A DNA stretch of 64,000 nt from Desulfosarcina widdelii (GCF_009688965.1 NZ_AP021875.1:2418001-2482000), one strand, 5' to 3'; shown: positions 1-11,994, counted from the first letter of the stretch. A program made the numbers and translations. Notes: a model not told the origin generated them from the sequence alone.

Positions 1-187
1 TCGTGATCCCGCGCTCTTTTTCTTCAGGCGCCTTGTCGATCTGATCGAACGGAATAAAATCCGCCATCCCCTTCAACCCGCTCAACTTCGTGATCGCTGC
101 CGTCAGGGTCGTCTTGCCATGGTCAATGTGACCGATGGTCCCTACGTTTACGTGCGGCTTCGTCCTCTCGAATTTTTCCTTCGCCAT
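1..187 (-). CDS. tuf: Elongation factor Tu, second copy, N-terminal part only
   Basis: Partial gene running off the left edge; the start codon is at 187 and the 62 visible codons are EF-Tu residues 1-62 (GTP-binding P-loop GHIDHGKT and the start of switch I). EF-Tu delivers aminoacyl-tRNA to the ribosome in the cytoplasm. All 187 bases are identical to 14862-15048 in the complete tuf gene, while the sequence upstream of the ATG differs completely, which is what gene conversion between duplicate tuf genes leaves. It lies 128 bp downstream of rpsG on the same strand. The usual fusA gene between rpsG and tuf is missing. A ribosome binding site (AGGAGGG) precedes the ATG. Confidence 0.97.
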   Translation of the reverse strand, partial: MAKEKFERTKPHVNVGTIGHIDHGKTTLTAAITKLSGLKGMADFIPFDQIDKAPEEKERGIT

Positions 188-315
188 CTCCCGGCCCTCC
201 TGTTAACGGGGAGTATCACCCCAACAAGGCAAAAGGCTTTGATCGTCAGGCAATTGGCGGACCTGAGTGGCGCTCAAAACCTAGTGCAGATAATAGTATA
301 TATGGATGTAAATCG

Positions 316-786
316 TTACCAGCGGTAGTGGGCAAATGCCTTGTTGGCTTCTGCCATCTTGTGCGTATCCTCTCGCTTTTTCACCGATGCGCCGCGGCCA
401 TTGGCGGCATCCATCAACTCACCGGCCAGTCTGGCACCGAAGCCTTTTTCGCCACGTCCGCGCGCATAGCTGATCACCCAGCGAATGCCAAGGGCTGTCC
501 GCCGTGAAGGGCGGATTTCGGTCGGCACCTGATAAGTAGAACCACCGACACGACGGGATTTGACCTCGATCATGGGTTTGACATTTTCCAGGGCTTTTTC
601 GAAAACCTTCAGCGGATCTTCATTGGTTTTCTCGCTGATAATATCGAAAGCCCCGTACAACAGTCCTTCAGCGGTACTTTTCTTTCCGTCGCGCATGATG
701 GAGGCGACGAATTTCGAAACCAGCTTGCTGTTGTATTTGGCATCGGGAATAATGACCCGCACCGGCACTTCTCTTCTTCTGGGCAT
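316..786 (-). CDS. rpsG: 30S ribosomal protein S7
   Basis: Full-length S7 (156 aa, usual size) starting MPRRREVP. S7 nucleates the head of the 30S subunit on the 3' domain of 16S rRNA and contacts tRNA at the E site. Conserved S7 blocks are visible, including the region around residues 74-80 and the C-terminal [13 protein letters not shown]. It follows rpsL by 41 bp in the usual rpsL-rpsG order of the str operon. In E. coli S7 also represses this operon; no specific operator could be identified here. Confidence 0.98.
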   Translation of the reverse strand: MPRRREVPVRVIIPDAKYNSKLVSKFVASIMRDGKKSTAEGLLYGAFDIISEKTNEDPLKVFEKALENVKPMIEVKSRRVGGSTYQVPTEIRPSRRTALGIRWVISYARGRGEKGFGARLAGELMDAANGRGASVKKREDTHKMAEANKAFAHYRW

Positions 787-827
787 AACTCACACCATTT
801 TCAGTTAAAATTCAAAACTCGCCCGGC

Positions 828-1199
828 CTATTTGGGCCGCTTGGCACCGTATTTGGATCGACCCTGACGTCTCCCGTCGACGCCCAAAGTATCCAGGGTT
901 CCGCGAACGATGTGATAGCGGACACCCGGTAAATCCTTGACCCGGCCGCCACGGACCAATACGACGGAGTGCTCCTGCAGATTGTGGCCGATTCCAGGGA
1001 TATAGGCGGTTACCTCCACACCGGTGGTCAGACGAACCCTGGCGACCTTACGCAAGGCCGAGTTGGGTTTTTTGGGCGTCGAAGTATACACACGGGTACA
1101 GACACCTCTTTTCTGAGGTGCACTTTTCAAAGCCGGCGTGGCCTTTTTCTTTTCGACCCGTTTCCGGCCCTTACGCACGAGCTGGTTGATTGTTGGCAT
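828..1199 (-). CDS. rpsL: 30S ribosomal protein S12
   Basis: Full-length S12 (123 aa), starting [13 protein letters not shown]12 sits at the decoding centre and controls accuracy; the streptomycin-resistance loop [11 protein letters not shown] and the [10 protein letters not shown] block are intact, with lysines at the positions usually conserved in sensitive strains. It lies 112 bp downstream of rpoC on the same strand, so the str operon continues the rpoBC transcription unit or has its own promoter in that gap. No obvious promoter is visible. Confidence 0.98.
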   Translation of the reverse strand: MPTINQLVRKGRKRVEKKKATPALKSAPQKRGVCTRVYTSTPKKPNSALRKVARVRLTTGVEVTAYIPGIGHNLQEHSVVLVRGGRVKDLPGVRYHIVRGTLDTLGVDGRRQGRSKYGAKRPK

Positions 1200-1311
1200 A
1201 GCAATCCCTTTAGTAGTTCAGTTGCATCAATTTTCTTCGCGCACAGAAACCGCTTATGTATATTTTGCTTTTTTGTTTGTCAAGGAAATTTTTAAACACG
1301 TTCCCAAGCTA

Positions 1312-4300
1312 TCATTCGCCATCACTGGCCGTTACGGCAATATCGCGGTACCGGGTAACGCCCGTTCCCGCCGGAATGATCCGGCCCATGATGACGTTTT
1401 CTTTCAGGCCCCGGAGTTGGTCCTCGGCTCCGGCAATGGCGGCATCGGTCAGCACCTTGGTGGTCTCCTGGAAGGAGGCCGCCGAAATAAAACTGTCCGT
1501 GCTGAGCGACGCTTTGGTAATCCCGAGGATCAGCGGTTCGGCGATGGCCGGCTTGCCGCCTTCGGCGACGATGGCCTCGTTGGCCTCTTCAAAGTTGATC
1601 TTATCCACCTGCTCCTCCAGAATGAAATCGGTATCGCCGATGTCCACCACTTTGACCCGCCGCATCATCTGACGCACGATCACTTCGATATGCTTGTCGT
1701 TGATGCGCACACCCTGGAGTCGGTAGACTTCCTGGACTTCATCCACCAGGTACTTGGCCAGGGCCACCTCACCCTTGATCTTGAGAATATCCTGGGGGTT
1801 GGCGGCACCGCCAATAAGTGGCTCTCCCGCCCGAATGTAATCCCCTTCGTAAACGTTGATATGCTTGCCTCTGGGAATCAGGTATTCTTTCTTTTCGCCG
1901 ACGTCTACCGGGGTGATGGTAACCCGCTGTTTTCCCTTTTTCGTGGCCTTGGCAATGGAAACGTACCCGTCGATCTCGCTGAGCACCGCCACCTCTTTCG
2001 GCTTGCGAACCTCGAACAGTTCGGCGACCCGGGGAAGACCGCCGGTGATGTCCTTGGTCTTGGTAGTGGCCCGGGGAAGCTTGGCGATAATGTCGCCGGC
2101 TTTTATCGGATCACCCTCTTCGACCATGACGACAGCATCCACCGGGAGCATGTAGCGCGCCATCCCCGACCCTTTGGTCAGTTTGGCGGTTTTGCCGTCC
2201 GCGCCTTTGATGGAAATCCGCGGACGTTCTTCAGCGGTTTTGGATTCGATCACCGTACGGCTGGATTTACCGGTCACCGGGTCCACTTTTTCCTGGATAG
2301 TCTTGCCCGGAATCAGGTCTCCGAATTTGACGGTACCGGCGGTTTCGGTAAGGATCGGGGTGGTAAACGGATCCCATACGGCCAACAGATCTCCGGGACT
2401 CACTGCCTGACCCTCCTGAACCACGATGTGGGCGCCGTAAATAACCGGACAGCGCTCGCGCTCCCGTCCGGTTTCGCCGACAATGGCAAATTCGCCGCCC
2501 CGGCGGTTCATGACAACCAGTTCGTTATCGGCATTTTTAACCACATTGAGATCGACGAACTTGATCTTTCCAGCCGTGCGGGCACGGATATCGGCCTGCT
2601 CGACCCGTCGACTGGCCGTACCGCCGATGTGGAAGGTCCGCATGGTCAGCTGCGTTCCCGGCTCCCCGATGGACTGGGCTGCCAGAATCCCCACCGCCTG
2701 GCCCATTTCGACTGTACGACCGTGAGCCAGGTCCCGTCCGTAACATTTGGCGCAAACGCCGTATTTGGTACGGCAGGTCAACACACTGCGAATCAGAACA
2801 TTGTTCACTCCAGCATCTTCGATCTTCCGGGCATCTTTTTCGTCGATCTCCTTGCCCTCCGGAACGATGACTTCATCGGTAAAGGGATCCAGGACGTCGG
2901 TGACCGTGGTCCGGCCCAGGATTCGTTCGCTGAGGCGTTGAATCACCTCTCCGCCTTCGAGCAGCGGTTCGACTTCGACGCCCATGGTCGTGCCGCAGTC
3001 ATCCTCGACCACGGCACAGTCCTGGGCCACGTCGGCCAAGCGTCGGGTCAGGTAACCGGAGTTGGCGGTTTTCAGCGCGGTGTCGGCAAGTCCCTTGCGG
3101 GCACCGTGGGTGGAGGTGAAGTACTGGAGCACGGAAAGCCCTTCCCGGAAATTGGCCTGAATGGGCGTTTCGATGATCTCGCCGGAAGGTTTGGCCATCA
3201 GGCCACGCATTCCGGCCAGCTGCCGCATCTGGTCCTTGCTGCCCCGAGCGCCGGAATCAGCCATCATATAGATGGGGTTGAAACTTTCCGCCACCATCGG
3301 ATTTCCGGATTCATCCAGACGGACGTTGCCGTCAGCGTCTGTCAGCGTCTCCACCTTCATGGCATCCATCATCTCGTTGGCTACGTCGTCGGTGGCCTTG
3401 GCCCAGATGTCCACCACCTTGTTATACTTCTCCCCTTGTGTGATGAGGCCTTCGGTGTATTGTCGTCCGATTTCGCTGACCTGGGAATCCGCCTGTTTGA
3501 GAATATCCCATTTCTTTTCAGGAATGATCATGGCGTCGATGGCAATGGACAGCCCGCCCTTGGTGGAGTACTTGTATCCGATATCCTTGAGCCGGTCGGC
3601 CAAAATGACCGTGGCTTTCGGTCCGAGATTACGATAGACATAATCGACCAGACCGCGAAGAGCCCCCTTGTCCATCACCTTGTTGATGGTTTCGAAAGGA
3701 ATTTCGGGTCGGCGCTCCATCACCTGAAACAGGTGGTATCCCGATCCGTTGGCGAAAATCGCGGAGATTTCGTTTTCCGAGAGCTGAAACAGGGCTTCGA
3801 CATCTTCGGCTTCCGCACCGAACACCCGCACGAACTCTTCTCTTTTAAGCAGCCCTATCTCGCCGCCGTTCTCTTTGTCCCGGCTTTCTGAATACTGTGC
3901 CACGAGACCTGAAAAGTCTTCTCCGGCCAGCGCCGCCTTGGAAATCTTGGCCATAGTCTTCTCATCCTTGACCATGATGTGCCGCAGCCGGACCACTTCC
4001 TCCTTGGGCATGATTTCCCACAACAGAATTCGGCCGACAATGGTTTCCACCCGCTTGCCATTGATACGAACCGTGATGCTGGCGTGCAGATCGACCGCCC
4101 GGTCGTCGTAAGCGACACGAACTTCTTCCGGATTGGCGAATATCTTGCCCTCGCCGATGCAACCCTCTTTTCCCCTAGTCATGTAGTACAATCCAAGTAC
4201 GATGTCCTGACTGGGAACGATGATTGGGCTGCCGTTGGCCGGGGAAAGGATGTTGTTGCTGGCCAGCATAAGTACACGGGCCTCAATCTGGGATTCGACA

Positions 4301-5721
4301 GAAAGCGGAACATGCACAGCCATCTGGTCCCCGTCGAAGTCGGCATTGAAGGCTGTACATACCAGCGGGTGCAGTTGAATGGCCTTGCCCTCGATCAGCG
4401 TCGGCTCGAAGGCCTGAATTCCCAACCGGTGCAAAGTCGGTGCCCGGTTAAGCATCACGGGGTATTCCTTGACGACTTCGTCGAGTGTATCCCATACTTC
4501 CGGAACTTCTCGCTCGACCATCTTCTTGGCGCTTTTTACCGTGGAAACTAAGCCCTTTTGCTCCAACCGGTAGTAGACAAAAGGCTTGAACAGCTCCAGG
4601 GCCATCTTCTTCGGCAGGCCGCACTGATGCAGTCGCAGGTTCGGCCCCACGGTAATGACCGTACGTCCGGAGTAGTCCACCCGTTTTCCCAAAAGGTTCT
4701 GACGAAAACGACCCTGTTTGCCCTTGAGGGTGTCGCTCAAGGATTTGAGGGGCCGCTTGTTGGTTCCGGTAATGACCCGGCCGTGGCGCCCGTTGTCGAA
4801 AAGCACGTCCACGGATTCTTGAAGCATGCGCTTTTCGTTTCGTACGATGATCTCGGGCGCCTTCAGGTCCATGAGTCGCTTGAGCCGGTTGTTGCGGTTG
4901 ATGACCCGCCGATAGAGATCGTTGAGATCGGATGTGGCAAAGCGTCCACCTTCAAGGGGCACCAGCGGTCTCAGGTCGGGCGGCAGCACGGGGATGACGT
5001 CCATGACCATCCAGACGGGCTCCAGGCCCGATCGCATGAAGGCGTCCACAATTTTCAGCCGTTTCGAGAGCTTCTGCCTTTTGGCGACGGAGTTGGTGGC
5101 CCGGATGTCCTTTCTCAGTTCCTGGTAGAGCTCGTCCAGTTCGATATTTTCAAGCAGGGCCTTGACGGCTTCCGCTCCGATGCCGGCTTCGAAGCTTCCG
5201 GCACCATAAGTTTCCAGGGCCTCATGGTATTTTTCGTCGGACAGCAGTTGACCGCGGGAAAGGGCCGTATCCTTGGGATCGATGACGATGTAGGAATCGA
5301 AGTAAAGAACCTTCTCCATGTTTTTTAGAGTGATGTCGAGAAGGTTGCCGATTTTGCTGGGCAGACTTTTTAGAAACCAGATATGGGAAACCGGTGTGGC
5401 CAGTTCGATGTGGCCCATGCGCTCTCGGCGGACCTTGGACTGGATTACTTCCACGCCGCACTTTTCGCAGATCACGCCCCGGTGCTTCATGCGTTTGTAC
5501 TTGCCGCAATTGCACTCGTAATCCTTGGTTGGTCCGAAAATCTTGGCACAGAAAAGGCCGTCACGCTCCGGCTTGAATGTCCGGTAATTGATGGTCTCCG
5601 GCTTTTTTATCTCGCCGTGGGACCACTGTCGGATCTGGTCCGATGAGGCCAAAGAGACCTTGACGCCGGTATAACGCCTGGGATCGGTCGGTTTCGAAAA
5701 AAAATCATATAGTGTTTCCAT
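1312..5721 (-). CDS. rpoC: DNA-directed RNA polymerase subunit beta' with an inserted parvulin-like domain
   Basis: The 1469-aa catalytic subunit of RNA polymerase. The active-site motif [10 protein letters not shown] is intact (Asp461, Asp463, Asp465 bind Mg2+). The N-terminal zinc ribbon Cys set (Cys70, 72, 85, 88) and the second Cys cluster ([13 protein letters not shown]) are present. Residues about 574-673 do not belong to the canonical subunit: they resemble a PpiC-type rotamase, described as a separate entry. The canonical sequence resumes at [15 protein letters not shown], exactly where other RpoC proteins continue. It is 68 bp downstream of rpoB and surely co-transcribed with it. A long open frame on the opposite strand is only a codon-usage shadow. 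Confidence 0.98.
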   Translation of the reverse strand: METLYDFFSKPTDPRRYTGVKVSLASSDQIRQWSHGEIKKPETINYRTFKPERDGLFCAKIFGPTKDYECNCGKYKRMKHRGVICEKCGVEVIQSKVRRERMGHIELATPVSHIWFLKSLPSKIGNLLDITLKNMEKVLYFDSYIVIDPKDTALSRGQLLSDEKYHEALETYGAGSFEAGIGAEAVKALLENIELDELYQELRKDIRATNSVAKRQKLSKRLKIVDAFMRSGLEPVWMVMDVIPVLPPDLRPLVPLEGGRFATSDLNDLYRRVINRNNRLKRLMDLKAPEIIVRNEKRMLQESVDVLFDNGRHGRVITGTNKRPLKSLSDTLKGKQGRFRQNLLGKRVDYSGRTVITVGPNLRLHQCGLPKKMALELFKPFVYYRLEQKGLVSTVKSAKKMVEREVPEVWDTLDEVVKEYPVMLNRAPTLHRLGIQAFEPTLIEGKAIQLHPLVCTAFNADFDGDQMAVHVPLSVESQIEARVLMLASNNILSPANGSPIIVPSQDIVLGLYYMTRGKEGCIGEGKIFANPEEVRVAYDDRAVDLHASITVRINGKRVETIVGRILLWEIMPKEEVVRLRHIMVKDEKTMAKISKAALAGEDFSGLVAQYSESRDKENGGEIGLLKREEFVRVFGAEAEDVEALFQLSENEISAIFANGSGYHLFQVMERRPEIPFETINKVMDKGALRGLVDYVYRNLGPKATVILADRLKDIGYKYSTKGGLSIAIDAMIIPEKKWDILKQADSQVSEIGRQYTEGLITQGEKYNKVVDIWAKATDDVANEMMDAMKVETLTDADGNVRLDESGNPMVAESFNPIYMMADSGARGSKDQMRQLAGMRGLMAKPSGEIIETPIQANFREGLSVLQYFTSTHGARKGLADTALKTANSGYLTRRLADVAQDCAVVEDDCGTTMGVEVEPLLEGGEVIQRLSERILGRTTVTDVLDPFTDEVIVPEGKEIDEKDARKIEDAGVNNVLIRSVLTCRTKYGVCAKCYGRDLAHGRTVEMGQAVGILAAQSIGEPGTQLTMRTFHIGGTASRRVEQADIRARTAGKIKFVDLNVVKNADNELVVMNRRGGEFAIVGETGRERERCPVIYGAHIVVQEGQAVSPGDLLAVWDPFTTPILTETAGTVKFGDLIPGKTIQEKVDPVTGKSSRTVIESKTAEERPRISIKGADGKTAKLTKGSGMARYMLPVDAVVMVEEGDPIKAGDIIAKLPRATTKTKDITGGLPRVAELFEVRKPKEVAVLSEIDGYVSIAKATKKGKQRVTITPVDVGEKKEYLIPRGKHINVYEGDYIRAGEPLIGGAANPQDILKIKGEVALAKYLVDEVQEVYRLQGVRINDKHIEVIVRQMMRRVKVVDIGDTDFILEEQVDKINFEEANEAIVAEGGKPAIAEPLILGITKASLSTDSFISAASFQETTKVLTDAAIAGAEDQLRGLKENVIMGRIIPAGTGVTRYRDIAVTASDGE
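3703..4002 (-). other. Parvulin-type (PpiC) domain inserted in RpoC
   Basis: Beta' residues about 574-673. The block reads like a parvulin peptidyl-prolyl isomerase: RHIMV at the start (His581, the first parvulin active-site His), an [15 protein letters not shown] helix, the NGGEIGLL turn, and [13 protein letters not shown] at the end (His663 in the GYH motif). It replaces nothing: ordinary RpoC reads directly from [12 protein letters not shown] into IPFETINKV. Seen directly: the insertion point and motifs. Inferred: a folded, surface-exposed PPIase-like domain. Catalytic activity is unknown, and some inserted domains of this sort are only scaffolds. Confidence 0.8.
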
Positions 5722-5789
5722 AACTGTTTCCTTTATCGTCGTTACGGATGATCAAAAAATCGTTGCCCGATGGTTCGCTGTCGGTCCGG

Positions 5790-8700
5790 TTACTCCTCCA
5801 AAAGGGTCACATCCAGCCCCAGGCTCTGAAGCTCTTTGGTGAGCACCTTGAACGATTCGGGGATACCCGGCTCCAAAACGTTCTGCCCCTTGACGATTTT
5901 CTCGTACATGCGGGTACGTCCCGCCATGTCGTCGGATTTTACCGTGAGAAATTCCTGCAGGGCATGGGCGGCGCCGTAGGCCTCCATGGCCCAGACCTCC
6001 ATTTCGCCCAACCGCTGACCGCCAAACTGGGCTTTGCCACCCAAAGGCTGCTGGGTAACAAGAGAATAGGGCCCGATAGAGCGGGCGTGGATCTTGTCGT
6101 CGACAAGGTGGTGCAATTTGAGCATGTACATGGTGCCGACAGTGATTTTCTCTTTGAAGGCCTCTCCCGTATGGCCGTCATACAGCGTTGTCTGGCCGGT
6201 GGGGCTCAATCCCGCCTCGGTCAGCAAGTTCTTGATCTCTTCCTCTTTGGCACCGTCAAATACGGGTGTCGCCATGTGAACGCCACCACGGTAGAAAGCG
6301 GCAAAATCCTTGATTTCCGTGTCACTCATCTTTTTCAGGTTGCCGGCAGCGCCTTCGAAAATCGCGTCCAACTTCTTGCGCAGATCCTGCACCTTGCTCT
6401 CTTCGAGCAAGGCGTTGAGCTGGTCGCCCAGTCCCTTGGCCGCCAGGCCCAGGTGAATTTCAAGAATCTGGCCGACGTTCATGCGGGACGGAACCCCCAA
6501 GGGATTGAGCACCATATCGACCGGATTGCCGTTGGCGAAGTAAGGCATGTCTTCGATGGGCAGAATCCTGGAAACTACACCTTTGTTGCCATGGCGCCCG
6601 GCCATCTTGTCCCCCACGGAGAGTTTGCGCTTCATGGCCACATAGACTTTGACCATTTTGATCACGCCGGGGGGCAGTTCGTCGCCCTTCTCGAAACGCC
6701 CCAGCCGGGCTTCGAACTCTTCCTGGCAGCGGGCCACCTGGGCGCGGTAGGCGTCCAATACCTGATGGACCTTCTCTGTAAGAACGGCGTCGTCAAAAAG
6801 CAGTCCCTCCAAATCGGCCACGGGGATGTCGGACAGGATGCCCGGTTCAATGGCGGTGTTCTTGGCCAGAAGAACCTTCTTGCCCTTTTTCAAGGAAACC
6901 GAACACTTCTCACCGTCCAGGAGCGACTCCAATTGAGAACGCACGCTTTGGCCGATAATTTTGATCTCGTCGTTCTTGTTCTTCTCCATCGCCGCCATTT
7001 CGGCTTTTTCGATGGCATGGGTGCGTTCGTCCTTGTCAACGCCCCGGCGGGAGAAAATTTTGGCATCAATGACGATCCCCTCGACACCCGGCGGAACCCG
7101 AAGCGAGGTATCCTTGACGTCACCGGCCTTCTCTCCGAATATCGCTCTGAGCAGCTTCTCTTCGGGAGAAAGTTGGGTTTCACCTTTGGGGGTGATTTTA
7201 CCGACCAGAATATCCCCCTGATTCACTTCGGCACCCAGACGGATAATACCGCTGTCGTCCAGATTCCTCAAGGCCTCTTCGCCTACATTGGGGATATCGC
7301 GGGTAACCTCTTCCTTACCCAGCTTGGTGTCCCGGGCCACCACTTCGAACTCCTCGATGTGTACCGAGGTATAAACTCCATCTCTGACCAAACGTTCGCT
7401 GACGAGAATCGAGTCCTCGAAGTTATATCCGCCCCAGGGCATGAAGGCCACGGTGACATTTTTACCCAAAGCGAGTTCTCCCTGCTCGGTGGCGGGGCCG
7501 TCGGCGATAATCTCGCCAGCGTTCACGAACTGGCCTTTTTTGACCATGGGACGCTGATTGAAACAGGTGTTCTGATTCGACCGGACGAATTTGTGCAGGT
7601 TGTAAATGGTTACCTGTTTGTCGTGACCGGCTTCGGCAGAATCGTGCCGCAGAACGATACGCGAAGCGTCCACATCGACCACCTCACCGTCGCGGCTGGC
7701 CACAATGGTTACGCCGGAATCGCGAGCCACCACCCCTTCGATGCCGGTTCCCACCAGCGGCGCCTCGGCCTTGATCAGCGGAACGGCCTGGCGCTGCATG
7801 TTGGACCCCATCAGGGCGCGGTTGGCGTCGTCATTCTCGAGAAAAGGAATCAGGGAAGCGGAAACACTCACCAACTGATTGGGCGAAATATCCATCAGTT
7901 CGATCTTTTCCCGCTCGACCATCATCAGTTCGCCGGCAACCCTGGAGGTCACCGTCGGATTGATATACTGGTTGTTCTCGTCGATGGGCGCATTGGCCTG
8001 GGCGATGGGGTGATCCTTTTCCTCGAAGGCGCTGAGAAATTTGACGTCCTTGGATACCGTGGCGTCTTCGACAACCCGGTAGGGCGTCTCGATAAAGCCA
8101 AAATCGTTGACCTTGGCGTAAGTGCTCAGAGAAACGATGAGTCCGATGTTGGGACCTTCCGGCGTTTCGATGGGGCAGATGCGCCCGTAGTGCGACGGAT
8201 GCACATCGCGGACCTCGAACCCGGCCCGTTCACGGGTCAGACCACCGGGTCCCAGAGCGCTCAGGCGGCGCTTATGGGTGGTCTCGGACAGGGGGTTGGT
8301 CTTGTCCATGAACTGGCTGAGCTGGCTGGTCCCGAAGAACTCTTTGACAACCGCCGAAACCGGTTTGGGGTTCACCAGGTCATGGGGCATCAGGGCATCG
8401 ACTTCCTGCAGGCTCATACGCTCCTTGATGGCCCGCTCCATGCGCACCAGACCAATGCGGTACTGGTTTTCGAGCAGTTCGCCGACGGCCCTGACCCTGC
8501 GATTGCCCAGATGATCGATATCATCGACCACACCCTGGGTGTCGCGCAGTTCGACCAGCGTTTTGGCCGTCAGCAAAATGTCTTCTTTGCGGAGCGTTCG
8601 CACATTGACCGGCGTATCGATGCCCAAACGCAGATTGATCTTGAGCCGCCCCACACCGGACAGGTCGTAATAGGAAGACTTGAAAAAGAGATGATCCAGA

Positions 8701-9872
8701 AAATCCTGGGCAACTTCGGGGGTGGCCGGATTTCCCGGTCGCAGCAGCCGGTAGATCTCGATCAACGCTTCCTCTTTGTTGGCAACCTTGTCCAAAAGAA
8801 GGGTCTTGCGGATGGAGTCGCTGCTGGAGGCCCCGTCGATGAAAAGCAGTTCGAAGGCTTCGACGTGGGCATCTTCCAGTTGTTTCAGAAGGGTTTCGTC
8901 AATGACGTCTCCGGCCTGGGCAATCACCGCCTCGGTCTGCGGGTCGGCGATGGAAAAGGCGACGGATTTGTCAAGCAAGTCCTCGCGTTCGATGGGAACC
9001 CGGGTAATTTTTCCCGCCATCTGCTTGAGGGCCCGCTGGGTGAACATGCGACCTTTCTTGACGATGATTTCGCCGCTTTCCGGATCGACCACATCCTTGC
9101 TGGCCCGGGTACCCTTCAATACTTTCGGGGCGACCTCCCGGTAGTACTCGCTCTTTTCGAAGGTGATTTTCTCGGTGTTGTAGAAATAGCTCAAAAGATC
9201 CTCGGTGGAATACCCGAAGGCTTTGAACAGTACGGTGACGGGAAACTTTCTCCGGCGGTCGATCCGGATGTAAACGATGTCCTTGGGATCGATCTCCAGG
9301 TCGATCCACGATCCCCGAACCGGGATGATCCGGGAACTGTATATGATTTTCCCGCTGGAGTGGCTTTTGCCCTTGTCGTGGTCGAAAAAAACGCCTGACG
9401 AACGATGGAGCTGGCTGACGACAACACGCTCGGTTCCGTTGATGATGAACGTTCCCTTGTCGGTCATCAAAGGAATGGTGCCGAAATAAATCTCCTGTTC
9501 CTTGATGTCCCTGATATTGGATACACCGGTGTCTTTGTCCAAATCGTAGACCACCAGCCGCACGGTGATGCGCACCGGCAGCTCGTAGGTCATTCCGCGA
9601 TGAACACACTCTTCCTCGCTATGCTTGATCTCGGCAAATCGATAAGACACAAACTCCAGAGAAGCACTGCCCGTAAAATCCTTTATGGGAAATACGGACT
9701 TGAAAACCGCCTGCAAACCGATGTCCTCCCGCTTTTCGGGGGGCACGTTCATTTGGAGAAATCGCTGATAGGAATCGCGCTGCATTCCAATCAGATCTGG
9801 GATTTCTACAATTTTCTTGATTTTGCCAAAGCTTTTTCTAATTCTCTTGTTCGCCGTTGGTCTTTTCGACAT
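5790..9872 (-). CDS. rpoB: DNA-directed RNA polymerase subunit beta
   Basis: The 1360-aa beta subunit, full length. It begins [17 protein letters not shown] and ends with the conserved C-terminal region that contacts beta'. The rifampicin-pocket region [23 protein letters not shown] is present with the ordinary sensitive residues (long motif in the residue range about 490-530). The catalytic-side motifs [12 protein letters not shown] and [13 protein letters not shown] are also intact. It follows rplL by 140 bp and precedes rpoC by 68 bp, the universal rplKAJL-rpoBC order. No insertions comparable to that of rpoC were noticed. Confidence 0.98.
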   Translation of the reverse strand: MSKRPTANKRIRKSFGKIKKIVEIPDLIGMQRDSYQRFLQMNVPPEKREDIGLQAVFKSVFPIKDFTGSASLEFVSYRFAEIKHSEEECVHRGMTYELPVRITVRLVVYDLDKDTGVSNIRDIKEQEIYFGTIPLMTDKGTFIINGTERVVVSQLHRSSGVFFDHDKGKSHSSGKIIYSSRIIPVRGSWIDLEIDPKDIVYIRIDRRRKFPVTVLFKAFGYSTEDLLSYFYNTEKITFEKSEYYREVAPKVLKGTRASKDVVDPESGEIIVKKGRMFTQRALKQMAGKITRVPIEREDLLDKSVAFSIADPQTEAVIAQAGDVIDETLLKQLEDAHVEAFELLFIDGASSSDSIRKTLLLDKVANKEEALIEIYRLLRPGNPATPEVAQDFLDHLFFKSSYYDLSGVGRLKINLRLGIDTPVNVRTLRKEDILLTAKTLVELRDTQGVVDDIDHLGNRRVRAVGELLENQYRIGLVRMERAIKERMSLQEVDALMPHDLVNPKPVSAVVKEFFGTSQLSQFMDKTNPLSETTHKRRLSALGPGGLTRERAGFEVRDVHPSHYGRICPIETPEGPNIGLIVSLSTYAKVNDFGFIETPYRVVEDATVSKDVKFLSAFEEKDHPIAQANAPIDENNQYINPTVTSRVAGELMMVEREKIELMDISPNQLVSVSASLIPFLENDDANRALMGSNMQRQAVPLIKAEAPLVGTGIEGVVARDSGVTIVASRDGEVVDVDASRIVLRHDSAEAGHDKQVTIYNLHKFVRSNQNTCFNQRPMVKKGQFVNAGEIIADGPATEQGELALGKNVTVAFMPWGGYNFEDSILVSERLVRDGVYTSVHIEEFEVVARDTKLGKEEVTRDIPNVGEEALRNLDDSGIIRLGAEVNQGDILVGKITPKGETQLSPEEKLLRAIFGEKAGDVKDTSLRVPPGVEGIVIDAKIFSRRGVDKDERTHAIEKAEMAAMEKNKNDEIKIIGQSVRSQLESLLDGEKCSVSLKKGKKVLLAKNTAIEPGILSDIPVADLEGLLFDDAVLTEKVHQVLDAYRAQVARCQEEFEARLGRFEKGDELPPGVIKMVKVYVAMKRKLSVGDKMAGRHGNKGVVSRILPIEDMPYFANGNPVDMVLNPLGVPSRMNVGQILEIHLGLAAKGLGDQLNALLEESKVQDLRKKLDAIFEGAAGNLKKMSDTEIKDFAAFYRGGVHMATPVFDGAKEEEIKNLLTEAGLSPTGQTTLYDGHTGEAFKEKITVGTMYMLKLHHLVDDKIHARSIGPYSLVTQQPLGGKAQFGGQRLGEMEVWAMEAYGAAHALQEFLTVKSDDMAGRTRMYEKIVKGQNVLEPGIPESFKVLTKELQSLGLDVTLLEE

Positions 9873-10012
9873 GGCAACTCCGATAAATGATTTAGGAATA
9901 TGAAAATGGGATCAAAGGATTTCGCACCTTTGCACCCCATTTCCACATTCAATACTTTTTAAAATAAATAAAGGATATTGCATACCTTTTGGCGTCTAGC
10001 GCCAATATCGGA

Positions 10013-10402
10013 TTACTTCAGCTCCACCTGGGCGCCGGCTTCTTCGAGTTGGGCCTGGATCTTTTCGGCCTCTTCCTTGGGTACGCCTTCCTTGACCGGT
10101 TTGGGTGCTTCATCAACCAAGGCCTTGGCTTCTTTCAGGCCCAGACCGGTGATGGCGCGAACCTCTTTGATCACGGCGATCTTTTTGTCACCGGCAGCAG
10201 TCAGAACGACGTCGAATTCGTTTTTCTCTTCAGCGGCTGCAGCACCGCCGGCATCTCCGGCGGGCCCGGCGGCCATCATGGCAACAGGAGCGGCTGCGGA
10301 AACACCGAATTTCTCTTCCATCTCCTTCACCATCTCGGAGAGTTCCAGAACAGACATATTTGCAATAAATTCAATTACATCTTCTTTAGTAATATCAGCC
10401 AT
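10013..10402 (-). CDS. rplL: 50S ribosomal protein L7/L12
   Basis: The 129-aa acidic stalk protein. It has an N-terminal dimerisation segment ([17 protein letters not shown]), an Ala/Gly-rich hinge near residues 37-60, and the conserved C-terminal domain with [22 protein letters not shown]. Dimers bind L10 and recruit translation GTPases such as EF-Tu and EF-G. It lies 63 bp downstream of rplJ in the same transcription unit. In known systems L10 with L7/L12 binds the leader RNA upstream of rplJ, and that leader is present in this window. Confidence 0.98.
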   Translation of the reverse strand: MADITKEDVIEFIANMSVLELSEMVKEMEEKFGVSAAAPVAMMAAGPAGDAGGAAAAEEKNEFDVVLTAAGDKKIAVIKEVRAITGLGLKEAKALVDEAPKPVKEGVPKEEAEKIQAQLEEAGAQVELK

Positions 10403-10465
10403 TGGGTTTTTTCCTCCAGTACAATTTTCGGTCTTTAAAAAATATCGATTGTTGAAAGCTTAAGA

Positions 10466-10990
10466 TCAGGCCTGGGCTTCTTTCTGGTCCTTGATCGCCT
10501 GAAGCACGTTGACGAATCGCCGCGGCACGTCAGCCAGAGCCGTGACCAACGAGGTCGGTACGGCATTCATGGCGGAAAGCACCTGTGCCAACAGAACTTC
10601 TCGTGACGGCAGGGAAGAAAGCGCCTTGATTCCCTCGGGATCGATGATCTTGCCGTTAAGGACGCCACCTTTTATTTCGAACTTTTTGTTTTCCTGGACG
10701 AAATCGGCGAGCACCTTTGCCGGCGCCACCGGATCGTCCTGGCTCAGGGCGATGGCGCTTGGCCCTGTGAACTGATCCTTGATCAGGGCGACGTCGTTGC
10801 CTTCCGAAGCGCGAACGAGAAGCGAATTTTTCACCACCTGGTATTCGGTGTTGGCCTCTCTGAGTTTGCGTCTCAGGACGTTCATCGCTGCAACGTCAAG
10901 CCCCTTGTAGTCGGTCAGAATAACGAGGGTTGACTTTTCAAAGCGTCCCTGAAGGTCTTCGGCGATCTGCTTTTTCTTGTGAATATCCAA
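10466..10990 (-). CDS. rplJ: 50S ribosomal protein L10
   Basis: A 174-aa L10, the base of the L7/L12 stalk. Typical blocks are KSTLVILTDYKGLDVAAMNVLRR (as a region), YQVVKNSLLVRA and the C-terminal helix that carries L7/L12 dimers. The start used is TTG at 10990, with an upstream AAGGAAGGGGG tract about 13 bases away; no ATG lies nearby in frame, so the start is less sure than the gene. The 299 bp upstream hold a structured L10 leader, which suggests translational autoregulation. Confidence 0.96.
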   Translation of the reverse strand: MDIHKKKQIAEDLQGRFEKSTLVILTDYKGLDVAAMNVLRRKLREANTEYQVVKNSLLVRASEGNDVALIKDQFTGPSAIALSQDDPVAPAKVLADFVQENKKFEIKGGVLNGKIIDPEGIKALSSLPSREVLLAQVLSAMNAVPTSLVTALADVPRRFVNVLQAIKDQKEAQA

Positions 10991-11117
10991 TGTTTGATTA
11001 CACCCCCTTCCTTAAACTGCAAAAACCGGAGGACACTTGATGGCTTGATTTCCGGGAGGTCCTTCTGAAACAATCGTATCGACTGCAATCATGCTGTCGG
11101 AAGGGCTCATGAAACAA

Positions 11118-11222
11118 TCCAACTCCGTCTCGGCAGGCCGGTATGTACCGATTAAACACGCAGTCCCTTTTCCTAACGGGGCTTGGTGAACCTACAGTCT
11201 TTGACAGTGTGATCGTACAGGC
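11118..11222 (-). ncRNA. Ribosomal protein L10 leader (autoregulatory mRNA leader)
   Basis: The 299-bp gap between rplA and rplJ is transcribed leftward. On that strand it shows the elements of the L10 leader RNA: an AGACTGTAGGTTCACC segment (near 11188-11202) followed by a hairpin and then CCTGCCGAGACGG (near 11125-11138). These correspond to the kink-turn and bulge elements that bind the L10-(L12)n complex. The exact borders are approximate because the fold was done by eye. Confidence 0.65.
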
Positions 11223-11289
11223 CGTTTTAAACCTGCGGTTATAATAAAAAGATCTTGCCGCTATGAAAACAAGGAGGCCTGTGGCGCTC

Positions 11290-11994
11290 CTATTTCCCCA
11301 GGTCCTTGACCAGGGCGGTATCGATTTTGATGCCGGGCCCCATGGTGGTGGACACGGCAATCCCTTTCAGGTAGGTTCCTTTGCTGGAAGACGGTTTCAA
11401 CTTCAAAATGGTTTCAAGAAATGCGGTGATATTCTCAATGAGTCGCTGCGAACCAAAGGAGACTTTTCCCATCGGGGCGTGTACGATGCCCGCTTTTTCA
11501 ACTCGAAATTCGATTTTACCGGCTTTGAGTTCCTGAACCGTTTTGGCAACATCGAAGGTCACCGTTCCGGTTTTGGCGTTGGGCATCAAGCCTCGCGGTC
11601 CGAGGAGCCGACCGATCTTTCCAACGGTGCCCATCATGTCCGGGGTCGCAATGGCCTTGTCAAAGCCGAACCAGCCCTCTTTAATCTTTTCGACCAGATC
11701 TTCGTTACCGACGAATTCGGCTCCGGCTTCCCTGGCTTCGGCTTCCTTTTCACCCTTGGCAAAAACAAGTACCTTGACCTCTTTTCCAAGGCCGTTGGGC
11801 AGAACGACGGTCCCGCGCACCATCTGGTCGGCATGCCTGGGATCGACCCCGAGGCGAACAGCCACGTCTACGGTCTCGTCAAACTTGGCATAGGATGAAG
11901 AGATGGCAGCATCGATCGCTTCGGTGAAATCGTAACGCCGGGCTGACTCGATCTTACTGGATGATTCCCTGTATTTTTTACCATGCTTCGGCAT
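11290..11994 (-). CDS. rplA: 50S ribosomal protein L1
   Basis: L1 of 234 aa, which forms the mobile stalk at the E site. The start was set at ATG 11994 ([11 protein letters not shown]); an upstream in-frame TTG at 12015 would overlap its own AAGGAG ribosome binding site. Conserved blocks include [22 protein letters not shown] (as a region) and [13 protein letters not shown], plus the C-terminal ISTTMGPG-type motif ([13 protein letters not shown]). It follows rplK by 96 bp. In E. coli L1 represses translation of the L11 operon; no leader site could be pinned down here. Confidence 0.97.
   Translation of the reverse strand: MPKHGKKYRESSSKIESARRYDFTEAIDAAISSSYAKFDETVDVAVRLGVDPRHADQMVRGTVVLPNGLGKEVKVLVFAKGEKEAEAREAGAEFVGNEDLVEKIKEGWFGFDKAIATPDMMGTVGKIGRLLGPRGLMPNAKTGTVTFDVAKTVQELKAGKIEFRVEKAGIVHAPMGKVSFGSQRLIENITAFLETILKLKPSSSKGTYLKGIAVSTTMGPGIKIDTALVKDLGK

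Noticed and set aside
1138..3891. Rightward 917-codon open frame antisense to rpoC
   Set aside because: It lies entirely opposite a certain rpoC gene, has no ribosome binding site or recognised domain, and follows the codon bias of the rpoC strand.
5748..9398. Rightward 1216-codon open frame antisense to rpoB
   Set aside because: Same situation as the rpoC shadow: long only because of GC-rich codon usage on the true strand.
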